DNA from: Verrucomicrobium sp. GAS474
GTDB taxonomy: Bacteria; Verrucomicrobiota; Verrucomicrobiia; Methylacidiphilales; GAS474
Direction: 5' to 3'
DNA: 64,000 nucleotides
NCBI RefSeq assembly: GCF_900105685.1
Contig: NZ_LT629781.1
Coordinates: forward strand, 2,232,001 to 2,296,000
Part shown: in pieces, positions 1 through 9,578 of the stretch
Position numbering within the stretch: position 1 is the stretch's first letter
Layout: each line of letters opens with the position of its first letter
Notes under the pieces: model-generated
Databases searched by the model: none
Seen by the model: only the letters and a program-made list of their open reading frames with translations
Told to the model about the DNA's origin: nothing
Position numbers and translations under genes: made by a program

Positions 1-581
1 TTTTCGACGAGGTGATGACCGGCTTCCGTCTCGCCAAGGGCGGGGCGCAGGAGGGGATCGGCGTCCGGCCCGATCTCTCCACGTTCGGCAAGGTGATCGG
101 CGGGGGATTCCCCGTCGGGGCCTTCGGCGGGCGGGCCGAGGTGATGGATTGCCTCGCCCCGGTCGGCAAGGTCTACCAGGCCGGGACGCTCTCGGGGAAT
201 CCCGTCGCAATGGCGGCGGGGCTGGCGCAGTTGGCCGAATTGGAGCGCCTCGACGGGTTCCGCCGGCTGGAGGAGGTCGGCGCGGCGCTGGAGGCGGGCC
301 TGCGCGGGATCTTCGCGAAGTCGGCCCGATCGGGATCGGTGCAGCTCCATCGGCGCGGCTCGATGTTCTCCCTTTTCTTCACCGCGAAGCCGGTCCGCAA
401 CTGCGCCGACGCGATGGCCTCCGACCGGGAGGTCTTCAGGAAGCTCTTCTTCGGCCTGCTGGAACGGGGCGTCTACATCGCGCCCTCGCCCTTCGAGGCC
501 GGGTTCCTCAGCCTGGCCCACGGGGCGGACGAGGTGGAGGAGACGCTCCGGGCGGTCGCCGAGGTGGTGCCGACTCTCTAA
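1..581 (+). CDS. hemL: glutamate-1-semialdehyde 2,1-aminomutase, C-terminal part (5' end outside window)
   Basis: The gene enters from the left edge already in frame (codons begin at base 3). It encodes the C-terminal part of the PLP enzyme that converts glutamate-1-semialdehyde to 5-aminolevulinate for tetrapyrrole synthesis. The reading begins with FDEVMTGFR, the conserved stretch carrying the PLP-contacting Asp. It continues through TFGKVIGGGFPVGAFGGR, in which the Lys is the expected Schiff-base residue. The C-terminus shows the usual small-domain pattern ending at TAA 579-581. Family membership is clear; only the missing N-terminus limits confidence. The next gene starts 6 bases later, so co-transcription is likely. 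Confidence 0.93.
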   Translation, partial: FDEVMTGFRLAKGGAQEGIGVRPDLSTFGKVIGGGFPVGAFGGRAEVMDCLAPVGKVYQAGTLSGNPVAMAAGLAQLAELERLDGFRRLEEVGAALEAGLRGIFAKSARSGSVQLHRRGSMFSLFFTAKPVRNCADAMASDREVFRKLFFGLLERGVYIAPSPFEAGFLSLAHGADEVEETLRAVAEVVPTL

Positions 582-587
582 ATTTTC

Positions 588-2417
588 GTGAAAAAAGTCC
601 TCCTCCTTCTCTCCGCATTCGGGCTGGCCTCGCTGACGACGGCCCAGGCGCAAGTTCCGACGCCGACGCGGATCATGCCGGTGAAGGAGCTGCGCACCGG
701 AATGCACGGGACGACCTACACCGTCCTCCAGGGGAGCGAGATCGTCCCGCTCGACACGGAGATCCTCGGCGTCGCCGAGAACGGCCTCGGGCCAGGCTAC
801 GATCTCATCATCGGGAAGCTCGTCGATCCGAAGAGCGCCGTCGTCGAGGCCGTCCACGGGATGAGCGGGAGCCCGCTCTACGTCGACGGGAGGCTGGTCG
901 GGGCGCTCTCCCGCCGCCTCACCCAGTTCGAGAAGGACGGCCACTGCGGCTTCACCCCGATCGAGGACATGCTCCGCATCGAGGGGCCCGACCGCAAGGG
1001 GACCTTCGCCTCGCGCCCGGCGAAGCCCGCCCCGGCGTCCGGGGAGCCGCCCTTCGCCGTCGCAGGCCTGATCCGGGGGACGATGGGGGCGGCCTCCGGC
1101 GGATCGAACGGCTCTTCGGGTTTTGCGACGCTCGGCGTGCCCCTCTCGATCACCGGCCTTTCGGCGGAACTGACCGGGAAGCTGCTGCGGACCTTCGGCC
1201 TCGAAGCCTCGGGCTGGGTGCCGGTCTCCGGCGGCTCGCGGAGCGAGGCCGGGCTGGCCAAGGCCGAGTTGAAGCCCGGTTCCCCCGTCGCCGCCGTCCT
1301 GATGACGGGCGATGTCGGCATGGCCGGGACGGGGACGCTGACGTGGCGCGAGGGGAACCGGATCGTCGCCTTCGGCCATCCGATGATGGGCGTCGGGCGG
1401 AGCGCCTGGGGGATGGCCCCCGCCGAGATCATCACGACGATCCCGAGCTACCTCTACCCTCACAAGCTTTCCAACACCGGCCCCATCGTCGGCACCATCG
1501 CGCAGGACCGCCTTTCCGCGGTCGGCGGGGTCATCGGGCAGATGCCGCCGACGGCGCCCTACCGCATTGCCCGGACCGAGGAGGGGAAGGCGCTCTCCCC
1601 GCTCCAGGGAACCTTCATCGCCGATCCCGACTACGCCCCGCTCCTCCTCACCTCGGCGATCGCCGCCGCCGTCGCCTCGGGGAACGAGGAGGGGAGGGCG
1701 ATCTACCTCCGCGCGCGCGGGCAGGTGACGTTCCGCAACCTCCCGCCCCTCGACCTCGGCGGCGTCTACTCCGGGGAGAACGGCGACCTCATGGCGGCCC
1801 TCTCCTCCTTCGTCTCCCCGCTCCAGGCGCTCTACCGCCAGAATTGGCTGAAGCCCGAGGTCGCCGCCCTCGACCTCGCCGTCGAGATGGAACAGGCCCC
1901 CCGCGTCTGGACGATCCGCGACGCCCGGCTGGAGACGCCTGAGGTCAGCCTCGGAACGGGCGACCGCCGGGTCTTCGTCGAGGTCGTCCTCCGGGAGGTC
2001 AACAAGGGGATCGAGGAGCGCCGCCGCATCGAGGTCCCGCTTCCCGCCGCGCTGAAGGGCGGGGAGATCCGGGTCCGCGTTTCGGGCGCCGATCCGATCG
2101 ACGACGCGGCGTTCTCCCGGAACGTCGCCTCCCTCAACGATGCGGCGGGCCTCGTCGCCCTCCTCAACCGCCGGAACCTCGAGCACCGCAACGACCGCGT
2201 CTACGTCCGCCTGGAGACCGACGCCCCGGGCCGGACCGTCTCCGGGACCGAGATGCCCTCACTCCCCCCCTCGGTCCTCGCCGTGATGGGCGGGACCGAC
2301 GGCGGTCCCTCGACCTCGACGGCGGCGCTGAGCCAGGCCGTCTGGGCCGAGGGCTCCGCCGACCTCCCCGGCGTCGTCGCCGGGACGAAGGTATTGCGCC
2401 TCACGATCACCCCGTAA
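588..2417 (+). CDS. secreted SpoIVB-type (peptidase S55) domain protein
   Basis: A 609-residue exported protein with a GTG start and a typical signal peptide (MKK, a hydrophobic stretch, then AQA around residue 20). Residues about 37-110 match the S55/SpoIVB pattern: a GMHGTTYTVLQG segment followed by HGMSGSPLYVDGRLVGAL, with the presumed nucleophile Ser at residue 93. A second signature, AFGHPMMG at about 261-268, supplies the presumed catalytic His264. S55 domains are best known from the sporulation protease SpoIVB, but they also occur in large exported proteins of non-sporulating Gram-negatives, and nothing here suggests sporulation. Protease activity is inferred from the family, and the substrate is unknown. 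The gene lies 6 bases after hemL and 21 bases before the beta-propeller gene. Confidence 0.8.
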   Translation: MKKVLLLLSAFGLASLTTAQAQVPTPTRIMPVKELRTGMHGTTYTVLQGSEIVPLDTEILGVAENGLGPGYDLIIGKLVDPKSAVVEAVHGMSGSPLYVDGRLVGALSRRLTQFEKDGHCGFTPIEDMLRIEGPDRKGTFASRPAKPAPASGEPPFAVAGLIRGTMGAASGGSNGSSGFATLGVPLSITGLSAELTGKLLRTFGLEASGWVPVSGGSRSEAGLAKAELKPGSPVAAVLMTGDVGMAGTGTLTWREGNRIVAFGHPMMGVGRSAWGMAPAEIITTIPSYLYPHKLSNTGPIVGTIAQDRLSAVGGVIGQMPPTAPYRIARTEEGKALSPLQGTFIADPDYAPLLLTSAIAAAVASGNEEGRAIYLRARGQVTFRNLPPLDLGGVYSGENGDLMAALSSFVSPLQALYRQNWLKPEVAALDLAVEMEQAPRVWTIRDARLETPEVSLGTGDRRVFVEVVLREVNKGIEERRRIEVPLPAALKGGEIRVRVSGADPIDDAAFSRNVASLNDAAGLVALLNRRNLEHRNDRVYVRLETDAPGRTVSGTEMPSLPPSVLAVMGGTDGGPSTSTAALSQAVWAEGSADLPGVVAGTKVLRLTITP

Positions 2418-2438
2418 TCCCATATCGCTCCCTCCTTC

Positions 2439-4625
2439 ATGAAGACCCGCCCGCCCGCCCCGCTCGGCCTTTCCCTTGCATTGCTGTTGCTGTCGCTTTC
2501 GCCGCTGGCGCTCCATGCGGAGCACCTCCGGGAACTCGTCTACGACAGCTACGCCGGTTTCTCCGACGGGACGAACCGGGGGACGGCGCTGAGCGACGAG
2601 GGGGTCCTTTCGTCGGCTCCCTCGCTCGGCGACCTCGTCGATCTCTCGAAGTTCGACGCCGACCAAATCTGGGCGGTCCTCCCGGTCGGCTCGGCCTACT
2701 ACGTCGGCACCGCGCCGAAGGGCGACCTCTTCCGCGTCTCCGCCGGAGGGGCGGTCGAACGGGCGGCGACGTTCAAGGAGAGCCACGTCTACGCGCTGGC
2801 GAAGAACGGGAAGAACGAGGTCTTCGCCGCCACCTCCCCCGACGGCAAGATCTATAAGGTCGGCGGCGGCGGCAAGAGCGAGGTCTGGTTCGAGCCGAAG
2901 GAGAAATACATCTGGGCCCTCGCCTTCGACAAGGACGGCAACCTCTACGCCGCCACGGGGACGAACGGGAAGATCTACAAGATCACCGGGCAGAACAAGG
3001 GCGCCGTCTTCGCCTCGACCGACGAGGTTCACATCCGCTCCCTCGCCTTCGATGGGAAGGGCGGGCTTTTGGCCGGATCGGCCGAGAGCGGCATCCTTTA
3101 CCGCGTCGCCACGGACGGGAGCTTCGTCGCCCTCGCCTCGACGGGGGCGCAGGAGATCAACCAGATCGTCCCCGCGGCCGACGGGGCGGTCTGGTTCTCG
3201 ACCGTCGGCAAGGCGAAGTCCCCCGCCGCGAAGTCGGGCGGCGACGACAAGGAGAAGGAGGCCCTCCTCTCCCTCCTCGCGAAGAGCGGCCTTCCCTCGC
3301 TGAAGCGGGGTGACGCCTCGGGCGGCGACGGCGACGATGCCAAGGCCTCCCGCTTCCCCGTGGTGGCGGGCGTCGGCGGCTCGCGCGTCTGGCGTTTCGA
3401 CGCGGCTTCGGGGGCGCAGCCCCTCTGGGTCGCCCCCGTCGGGGAACCGGTCCTGGCGCTGGCCCTCTCTCCGTCGCCCGACGGGAACGGCATCGTCGCC
3501 GGGACGGGCGGGGAGGGCTACCTCTACCGGATCGATCTCCGGGGCCGCGCCACCCGGCTGCTGAAGCTCGACGGCATGGCGCTCTCGACGGTCACTCCGC
3601 TTGATGGCTCTTCCCAGCCCCAGTATCTCCTCGGCGGCAGCCATCCCGCCTTCCTGAAGCTCGTCGGCGGGCCGCGCCGCGATGCCGCGTTCTACGAGTC
3701 GGGCGTCCTCGACGCCGGTTCCTTCACCACCTGGGGGGCCGTCCGCGCCGAGGGGGAGGGGACCTTCCGGATCGAGACCCGGAGCGGCAACACGCCGAAG
3801 CCCGACGCCTCGTGGTACCCGTGGACCGCCCTGCGGGAAAACCGCTCCGTCTCCCCCGCCGCCCGCTATTTCCAATACCGGCTCGATCCCGGCGCGAACG
3901 GCTCGGTGACGCGGGTCTCGGTTTCCTACCTGCCGAAGAACCTCCCGCCCCGGATCTCCCGCATCGCCCTCCTCGATCCGGGCGTCGGCTACCTCTCGGT
4001 GCCGCCGGCCCCCCAGCCGCCCCAGGCGAAGACGGCGGACCAGATCTACCAGGATGTCTTCGGCTCCGGGATGCGGACCGGCTCCCCGTCCCATTACCAG
4101 CCGGTCTTCTCCCGGGGCTACCGGACCGCCGTCTGGCGGGCCGTCGACCCGAACGGCGACACTCTCCTCTATTCCCTTTCGTGCAAGGCCGAGGGCGAGA
4201 AGGAGTGGCGTCTGCTGGCGAAGGAGCTGAACGATCCCGTCTTCAGCTGGGACACCACCGGCTGGCCCGACGGCCGCTACCGGCTGAAGGTGACGGCGAG
4301 CGACAAGCCCTCCAATCCCGATGCCGACGCCCTCGCCGACACCCTCGTCGGCTCGGTCTTCCTGATCGACAACACGGCCCCCGAGATCCGGGTCGAATCG
4401 GGCCGCGCCCGCGCGGTCGCCTTCACCGTCACCGACGAGGCGAGCGGCATCGCCTCCATCTCCGTCTCCAAGGACGGGAACGACTTCAAGGACCTCGTCC
4501 CCGTCGAGAACACCCTCGATCCCCGGAAGCAGAGCTTCCGCTACGAGCTGAAGGAGGGGGAAGTGCTCTACATCCGCGCCGAGGACCAATCGGGAAATGT
4601 GGCGAGCTTTTTGGTGAAACCCTAG
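2439..4625 (+). CDS. secreted beta-propeller protein with C-terminal Ig-like segment
   Basis: A 728-residue exported protein. Residues 1 to about 26 form a signal peptide with a strongly hydrophobic Leu-rich core. Residues about 60-390 contain repeated strand patterns of the type KIYKV...KYIWALAFDKDGNLYAATGTNGKIYKI, typical of NHL/SMP-30-like propeller blades. The C-terminal 200 residues hold PDGRYRLKVTASDKPSNPD and DNTAPEIRV motifs, which resemble bacterial Ig/cadherin-like folds. No catalytic motif was seen. It lies 21 bases after the S55 protein and may act with it at the cell surface, but that is inference from spacing only. Confidence 0.72.
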   Translation: MKTRPPAPLGLSLALLLLSLSPLALHAEHLRELVYDSYAGFSDGTNRGTALSDEGVLSSAPSLGDLVDLSKFDADQIWAVLPVGSAYYVGTAPKGDLFRVSAGGAVERAATFKESHVYALAKNGKNEVFAATSPDGKIYKVGGGGKSEVWFEPKEKYIWALAFDKDGNLYAATGTNGKIYKITGQNKGAVFASTDEVHIRSLAFDGKGGLLAGSAESGILYRVATDGSFVALASTGAQEINQIVPAADGAVWFSTVGKAKSPAAKSGGDDKEKEALLSLLAKSGLPSLKRGDASGGDGDDAKASRFPVVAGVGGSRVWRFDAASGAQPLWVAPVGEPVLALALSPSPDGNGIVAGTGGEGYLYRIDLRGRATRLLKLDGMALSTVTPLDGSSQPQYLLGGSHPAFLKLVGGPRRDAAFYESGVLDAGSFTTWGAVRAEGEGTFRIETRSGNTPKPDASWYPWTALRENRSVSPAARYFQYRLDPGANGSVTRVSVSYLPKNLPPRISRIALLDPGVGYLSVPPAPQPPQAKTADQIYQDVFGSGMRTGSPSHYQPVFSRGYRTAVWRAVDPNGDTLLYSLSCKAEGEKEWRLLAKELNDPVFSWDTTGWPDGRYRLKVTASDKPSNPDADALADTLVGSVFLIDNTAPEIRVESGRARAVAFTVTDEASGIASISVSKDGNDFKDLVPVENTLDPRKQSFRYELKEGEVLYIRAEDQSGNVASFLVKP

Positions 4626-4662
4626 TATTGTAGCTCAAGTCATTCTTACCAAGGAGATCGCT

Positions 4663-5349
4663 ATGCCCCGTTTTCATGTCGCCGCTTACCTTGACCTCAC
4701 GAAGACCGCCCACGCCTCCCTCTTCAAGGAAGAGGAGGAAATCTGGGAGGTATTGCCGAAGATCAAGGGCTACCTCGACGCCAACCTGAAGCCCGGCCTC
4801 CATGGCCGCAGCGTCGGCACGCCCTACATCGGGGAGAGGGTCTTCATCGGGGAGGGGACCGTCGTCGAGCACGGCGCGGTGATCAAGGGCCCCGCCTGGA
4901 TCGGCAAGAACTGCGAGATCCGCGCCGGGGCCTACATCCGGGAGAACGTCATCGTCGGCGACGGCGCGGTCCTCGGGAACTCGTGCGAATTCAAGAACTC
5001 GATCCTCTTCGACGGCGCGCAGGTGCCGCACTACACCTACGTCGGCGACTCGATCCTCGGCTACAAGGCCCACCTCGGCGCGGGGGTCACCCTTTCCAAC
5101 TTCAAGCTGGCGGGGGACGAGATCACGATCCGGGTCCCGGGTCACGAAAGCATCAAGACCGGCCTGCGGAAATTCGGCGCCATCGTCGGGGACGGGGCCG
5201 AGGTCGGCTCGAAGACGGTCCTTAATCCCGGATCGATCCTCGGCAAGGGGGTCGTGATCTACCCCGGCGTCGTCTGGAGCGGCGTCCTGGCCGGGAACAT
5301 GATCGTGAAGCACCGGCCCCAGTACGAGCTCCGCTTAAAGAGGAAGTAA
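4663..5349 (+). CDS. left-handed beta-helix (hexapeptide repeat) transferase-like protein
   Basis: A 228-residue cytosolic protein preceded by a good ribosome site (AAGGAGAT, 7 bases before ATG). From about residue 50 it is a run of hexapeptide repeats such as IGERVFIGEGTVVEHGAVIKG and IVGDGAVLGNS, forming a left-handed beta-helix. This resembles the C-terminal acetyltransferase half of GlmU and the stand-alone homologues often labelled UDP-GlcNAc diphosphorylase. No N-terminal nucleotidyltransferase domain is present, so it cannot be a full GlmU. A role in sugar-nucleotide or cell-envelope acyl transfer is likely, but the substrate is not visible from sequence. Confidence 0.75.
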   Translation: MPRFHVAAYLDLTKTAHASLFKEEEEIWEVLPKIKGYLDANLKPGLHGRSVGTPYIGERVFIGEGTVVEHGAVIKGPAWIGKNCEIRAGAYIRENVIVGDGAVLGNSCEFKNSILFDGAQVPHYTYVGDSILGYKAHLGAGVTLSNFKLAGDEITIRVPGHESIKTGLRKFGAIVGDGAEVGSKTVLNPGSILGKGVVIYPGVVWSGVLAGNMIVKHRPQYELRLKRK

Positions 5350-5415
5350 AAGAGGTAAGAGGACGGAGGGCCGTGGCGGGTTGAAATCGCCCCGTTTTCT
5401 GATAGGGTTTCCCCC

Positions 5416-6516
5416 ATGGTTCGCCGGACGGTTCTTTTTCCGCTCCTCCTGCTTTCGCTCCTGGTGCCTCAGGGGCCGGGCCGGGCCGACAGCCTGCTGC
5501 TCGATAACGGGGCGATCGACGGCGCTCCCGCCACCTTCGCGCCGCAGGCCGCGGCCAATCCGAATCTCCTCTTCCGCAACGGCCTCACCGACGTCGAGGT
5601 AAAGAACGACAGCGGCACCGCTTCGCTGAAGGATCTCGCCGCCGGAACGGTTTGGGGGAGCAAGGCGGTGACCCTCCAGCAGGGGGTGAACGACAAGATC
5701 TCCCTCGAAGGCCAGTCGGCGATGAACACGACCCAGACGGGCGACCTGCCGAAGGCGGCGCTCCTCTCCGGTTCCGGTTCCTCGGCGGCCTCGGGGACGA
5801 CCCGCCTCGCGGCGAAGTGGAAGCCCCTCGACCCGCTCGCCGTCTCCCTCTCGACGACGAGCGAATCGTCCCTCAACCGCGACCGGGAGACCGGGAAGAG
5901 CTCCCTGATGCGCGACACCCAGGAGATCAAGACCGAGTGGAAGGCCTTTCCCTCGACGAAGCTCTCCCTGACCTTGGCCCAGGAGAAATTCCAGAGCGAC
6001 GCCTCCTACGACGCGCGGACGACGGCGACGGCCCGCTTCAGCCAGGCCCTCTGGAAGAGCGGCCTGACGTGGAACGCCGGGCACGGCTGGCGGAACGAGA
6101 AGCCCGACAGCACGAACCCGACCTCGACCATGACCGGCGGAGTCAACGAGACCTCCCTCGACTGGGCCCCGGCGAAGGGACGGACCCTCTCCCTCGGCGG
6201 CTCGTGGGGCGACATGGACACGGCGGCGACCGCGGCGCGGGAATCGACCCGGAACCTCTTCCTCAACTGGGACCAGAGCCTCTCCCAGCGGCTCCGCCTC
6301 CAGATGGGGGCGACCTACGGGACGAAGGTCGACTCGATCGGCGGCACCCCCTACTGGTCGGGCGAGAACGCGACCTTCGACATCGGCCAGACCCTCCTCC
6401 TCACCGACACCGCTTCGGCCCGCTTCGAGGTCAACCACTCCATCGCCCAGGAAAACGGCGTCGGATGGAAGACCTCCGAGTCGATCGCGACGTTCTCCCT
6501 GCGGAAGCTTTTCTGA
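5416..6516 (+). CDS. exported protein of unknown function, putative beta-barrel
   Basis: A 366-residue protein with a signal peptide (MVRRTVLFPLLLLSLLV...GRA, cleavage near residue 24). The mature part is Ser/Thr/Asp-rich. Its C-terminal 220 residues alternate polar and hydrophobic or aromatic residues in short strands (for example SLSLTLAQEKF, RLRLQMGATYG and ARFEVNHSIAQ), and the protein ends in Phe. A terminal aromatic residue and amphipathic strands are typical of outer-membrane beta-barrels. I do not recognise the family. It has no catalytic motif and stands alone between the hexapeptide protein and the chemoreceptor. Confidence 0.6.
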   Translation: MVRRTVLFPLLLLSLLVPQGPGRADSLLLDNGAIDGAPATFAPQAAANPNLLFRNGLTDVEVKNDSGTASLKDLAAGTVWGSKAVTLQQGVNDKISLEGQSAMNTTQTGDLPKAALLSGSGSSAASGTTRLAAKWKPLDPLAVSLSTTSESSLNRDRETGKSSLMRDTQEIKTEWKAFPSTKLSLTLAQEKFQSDASYDARTTATARFSQALWKSGLTWNAGHGWRNEKPDSTNPTSTMTGGVNETSLDWAPAKGRTLSLGGSWGDMDTAATAARESTRNLFLNWDQSLSQRLRLQMGATYGTKVDSIGGTPYWSGENATFDIGQTLLLTDTASARFEVNHSIAQENGVGWKTSESIATFSLRKLF

Positions 6517-6783
6517 GGGCGGCCATCTTCCTTCATGCATCAGAATCACCGGCGGGGGGCTGGTGATGGGGTGGCTTTTGTCCCAGAGTGGGTTTCCTTC
6601 TTCTCTCCGTTTGCCGCGTTAACTTCAGATCGCGCGGCGAATCGTCTTCCATTCAATCAGGAGAGAAGAAGGCGGAACGGGAAGCCCCGGTTCCGTGCGC
6701 TGTTCCGGGGGGGATGTCAGCTTCACCTTCGGCGGGTTCCTCGTTTATCCGGGACCGGCCGATGAAAGAAAGAACTCCCAGTC

Positions 6784-8172
6784 ATGTTCGACCATCTTCA
6801 GGAAAAAATCGGGCACACCCTCCACATCGGAAACCATTCCCATGCCGAGCCGGTCCACGGCACCGCCAATGATCTGCAGGGGCAGATCGCGGCCCTCCAT
6901 CGTTCCCAGGCGGTGATCGAGTTCGAGCCCGACGGGACGATCGTCTGGGCGAACGACAATTTCCTCGCCACCATGGGCTATTCCCTCAAGGAAATCGTCC
7001 GGCAGCACCACAGCATGTTCCTCGACGAGGCGACGACCGACCTCGACGCATACCAACGCTTCTGGGACAAGCTCGGTCGGGGCGAATACGATTCCGGCCG
7101 CTACAAGCGGGTCACCAAGGCCGGGGACGAGGTCTGGCTCCAGGCCAGCTACAATCCGATCTTCGACCGCTCGGGACGGCCCGTGAAGGTCATCAAATAC
7201 GCGACCGACATCACGGCCGAAGTCCTCCGCAACGCCGACGTCGCCGGGCAGCTCGCCGCGATCAACCGGGCGCAGGCCGTGATCGAGTTCGACCTCGACG
7301 GGACGATCCTCTCGGCGAACGAGAACTTCCTCCACGCCACCGGCTACGCCCTGCGGGAGATCGAGGGCCACCATCACCGGATGTTCCTCACGCCCGAGGA
7401 AAGCGCGAGCCAGGCCTACCGTGAATTCTGGCAGCGCCTCGGGGCGGGGGAATACGTCAAGGGGCAATACCGGCGGGTCGGCAAGGGAGGGAGGCCGATC
7501 TGGCTCCAGGCCAGCTACAATCCGATCTTCGATGCCGACGGGCGGCCGTTCAAGGTGGTGAAGTACGCCACCGACGTGACGGCCCATGTCGTGGCGCTGA
7601 CGACGCTCCAGGACGAGATCGGCCAGCTCGCCGCCGTGATCCAGCAGAACGCGGGCCACGCCCGGCGGGCCGACCAGGTCTCCCTCACCGCCTCGGACAC
7701 CACGCTGAAGGGGCAGACCGTCGTCTCCGAGGCGGTGACGAACATGTCGGCGATCGCCGACAGCTCGAAGCAGATTGGGAAGATCGTCGGGATCATCGAG
7801 GGGATCGCGTTCCAGACGAATATCCTCGCGCTGAACGCCGCCGTCGAGGCGGCCCGCGCGGGCGAGTCGGGGGCCGGGTTCGCCGTCGTCGCCGAGGAGG
7901 TCCGTTCCCTCGCCCATCGGAGCGCGAACTCGGCCAAGGACATCTCGGCCCTCATCGGCGAGGCGCTCCAGCGGATCGAGGCCGGACGGGAGCGGGTCGA
8001 GTCGGTCGGGACGACGATGGAGACGGTCTTCACCTCGATCAAGGAGGTCGGCGTCACGATGGCCGAGATCCTCGGGGCCGCCGAGAGGCAGGAATCGGGC
8101 ATGAAGCGGATCAACGCCGCCATCGTCGAGCTCGACCACTCGACGGGAGAGGCCGAGCCCGGGGCGAGTTAG
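6784..8172 (+). CDS. soluble PAS-PAS methyl-accepting chemotaxis-type transducer
   Basis: A 462-residue protein without transmembrane segments. Two near-identical PAS units lie at about residues 42-150 and 164-275. Each has SQAVIEF or AQAVIEF at the start and [23 protein letters not shown] at the end, as in Aer-like redox/oxygen sensors. The MCP signalling hairpin follows, with the tip sequence [21 protein letters not shown] at about residues 340-360. The return helix stops early at [14 protein letters not shown], where longer MCPs continue with a DxxTQQNA-type segment. A cytosolic sensor feeding a CheA/CheW array is the natural reading, but no che gene is visible in the window. Confidence 0.85.
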   Translation: MFDHLQEKIGHTLHIGNHSHAEPVHGTANDLQGQIAALHRSQAVIEFEPDGTIVWANDNFLATMGYSLKEIVRQHHSMFLDEATTDLDAYQRFWDKLGRGEYDSGRYKRVTKAGDEVWLQASYNPIFDRSGRPVKVIKYATDITAEVLRNADVAGQLAAINRAQAVIEFDLDGTILSANENFLHATGYALREIEGHHHRMFLTPEESASQAYREFWQRLGAGEYVKGQYRRVGKGGRPIWLQASYNPIFDADGRPFKVVKYATDVTAHVVALTTLQDEIGQLAAVIQQNAGHARRADQVSLTASDTTLKGQTVVSEAVTNMSAIADSSKQIGKIVGIIEGIAFQTNILALNAAVEAARAGESGAGFAVVAEEVRSLAHRSANSAKDISALIGEALQRIEAGRERVESVGTTMETVFTSIKEVGVTMAEILGAAERQESGMKRINAAIVELDHSTGEAEPGAS

Positions 8173-8175
8173 AAC

Positions 8176-9525
8176 CTAGTGGTAGGGGAGCGACCAGGCC
8201 GCCCCCTTCTGGATCGCCTCCCGCAGGTGGGCGAAGGTGTAGAAGAAATCGCCCTGCGTCCCGCCGGTGCCGTAGTGGTCGGCGAGCGGCATGACGATCA
8301 GCTGCTTCGGGGTCGGCGCGGGGATCGCGTTGAACGCGGCGATCGCGCCCGAGGGACGGGCGGCGATGTCGAGGAGGGCGACGCCGATGATCGTCGGGCA
8401 GTGGATCCGCTCGGCGAAATAGATCCCGTCGAAGTAGCCCGCCGTCTCCTTGATCTTCGCCAGGTCCTTGCCCTGGGGATTGTACTTCGAGATCCACGGC
8501 GGCCACCCCGCCGCGCGGGGCGGCGTCGCGAGGGGGCCGTAGACGTCGCAGCCGGAGGGGACGTCGATCACCATCGCCGTCACCTTCGGGGAAAGGGCGG
8601 CGGCGGCGAACGACTGCATCCCGCCCTGGGAGACGCCGGTGATGATGAGGGTCTTGCCGTCCCACTCCGGCATCGAGGCGACGTAGTCGATCCCCCGGAC
8701 GCAGCCGAGGAACATCCTGAGGAAATAGCAGCTCTCCCGGCTCTCGTTCCCGATGGAGAGGTAGTCCTTCAGCTCCGTCTCCTTCATCTTCTTGTAGAAC
8801 TCGGGAGCCTCGTCGATGGGGAGGTCGTGGGCGTTCACGTTGAGGACGATCCATCCCGGCTTCGCGTAGGCGAGCACGGAGCCCTTGTCGAGGGCGCTGA
8901 CCCCCGCGCTGTTGAAGATGAGGAGCGCCGGATATTTCTGCTCCTTGGCCGGTTTGGCGAGGAGGGCCTCCATGTGGGTGCCGCGGATATTGTCGGTCGT
9001 CAGCTTGAAGGCTTCCATCCCTTCCGCGCCCTTGACGCCCTCGAGGCTCATCGGCTCGAGCTTGGGATTGGGCGGGACCTCGGCGAGTTCCCTCAGCTTT
9101 TCCTGCCAGAAGGCGTCGAAGTCGGCGGGGGCGGGCAGCGCCGCCGCCAGCTTCTCCGGGGCGAAGACCGCGCCGCCCATGGCGATGGGGAGGAGCTTGC
9201 CCTTGTCCATCGACATGACCTCGACGAGGAGCGCCCCCGCCTCGGCCCGCGTGCCGGAGATCGTCGCGGGCCCGGCCGTGAGGTCGAGCGTCCCGCTGCC
9301 GACGACCGTCGCCGCGTCCTGCTTCACGGCGTAGGGGAGGGCCGTCAGCCCGGCGCGGTCGCCGACGACGTCGACCGTCCACGTCACCTTCTCGTTGAGC
9401 TCGTAGATCCCGGTCGCCTTGTCGGGGACGAGGGTGATCTTGACCTTGGCTTCGTCAGCCCGCGCGGAGAAGGCGGAGAGGAGGGCGAGGGCGAGGGCGG
9501 CGAGAGGGGTGAAGCGAAAACGCAT
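8176..9525 (-). CDS. secreted acetyl xylan esterase-like hydrolase (CE7 / AXE1 family)
   Basis: An alpha/beta hydrolase of 449 residues from the chosen ATG, which gives a clean signal peptide (MRFRFTPLAALALALLSAFSARA). An upstream in-frame ATG at 9549 would add eight residues; neither start has an obvious SD. The catalytic domain has the GVSQGG nucleophile elbow, the ALLDIAARPSG segment (expected acid) and ADHYGTGG (expected His), in the order seen in CE7 acetyl xylan/cephalosporin esterases. The N-terminal 100 residues form an extra beta-rich module. It is divergent from the GH16 gene, so both may serve polysaccharide degradation. The substrate is inferred from family only. Confidence 0.8.
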   Translation of the reverse strand: MRFRFTPLAALALALLSAFSARADEAKVKITLVPDKATGIYELNEKVTWTVDVVGDRAGLTALPYAVKQDAATVVGSGTLDLTAGPATISGTRAEAGALLVEVMSMDKGKLLPIAMGGAVFAPEKLAAALPAPADFDAFWQEKLRELAEVPPNPKLEPMSLEGVKGAEGMEAFKLTTDNIRGTHMEALLAKPAKEQKYPALLIFNSAGVSALDKGSVLAYAKPGWIVLNVNAHDLPIDEAPEFYKKMKETELKDYLSIGNESRESCYFLRMFLGCVRGIDYVASMPEWDGKTLIITGVSQGGMQSFAAAALSPKVTAMVIDVPSGCDVYGPLATPPRAAGWPPWISKYNPQGKDLAKIKETAGYFDGIYFAERIHCPTIIGVALLDIAARPSGAIAAFNAIPAPTPKQLIVMPLADHYGTGGTQGDFFYTFAHLREAIQKGAAWSLPYH

Positions 9526-9578
9526 AAAGAGCCATGAAGGCGATGACATCCTATTTCATGGGACGGAGAGATGAAGAC

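Noticed and set aside
588-2417. Evidence for endospore formation from the SpoIVB-like domain
   Set aside because: The domain is widespread in exported proteins of non-spore-formers, and the window is full of LPS genes.
2259-4589. A 776-codon minus-strand frame opposite the beta-propeller gene
   Set aside because: Shadow of the plus-strand gene with biased composition; no motif or start context.
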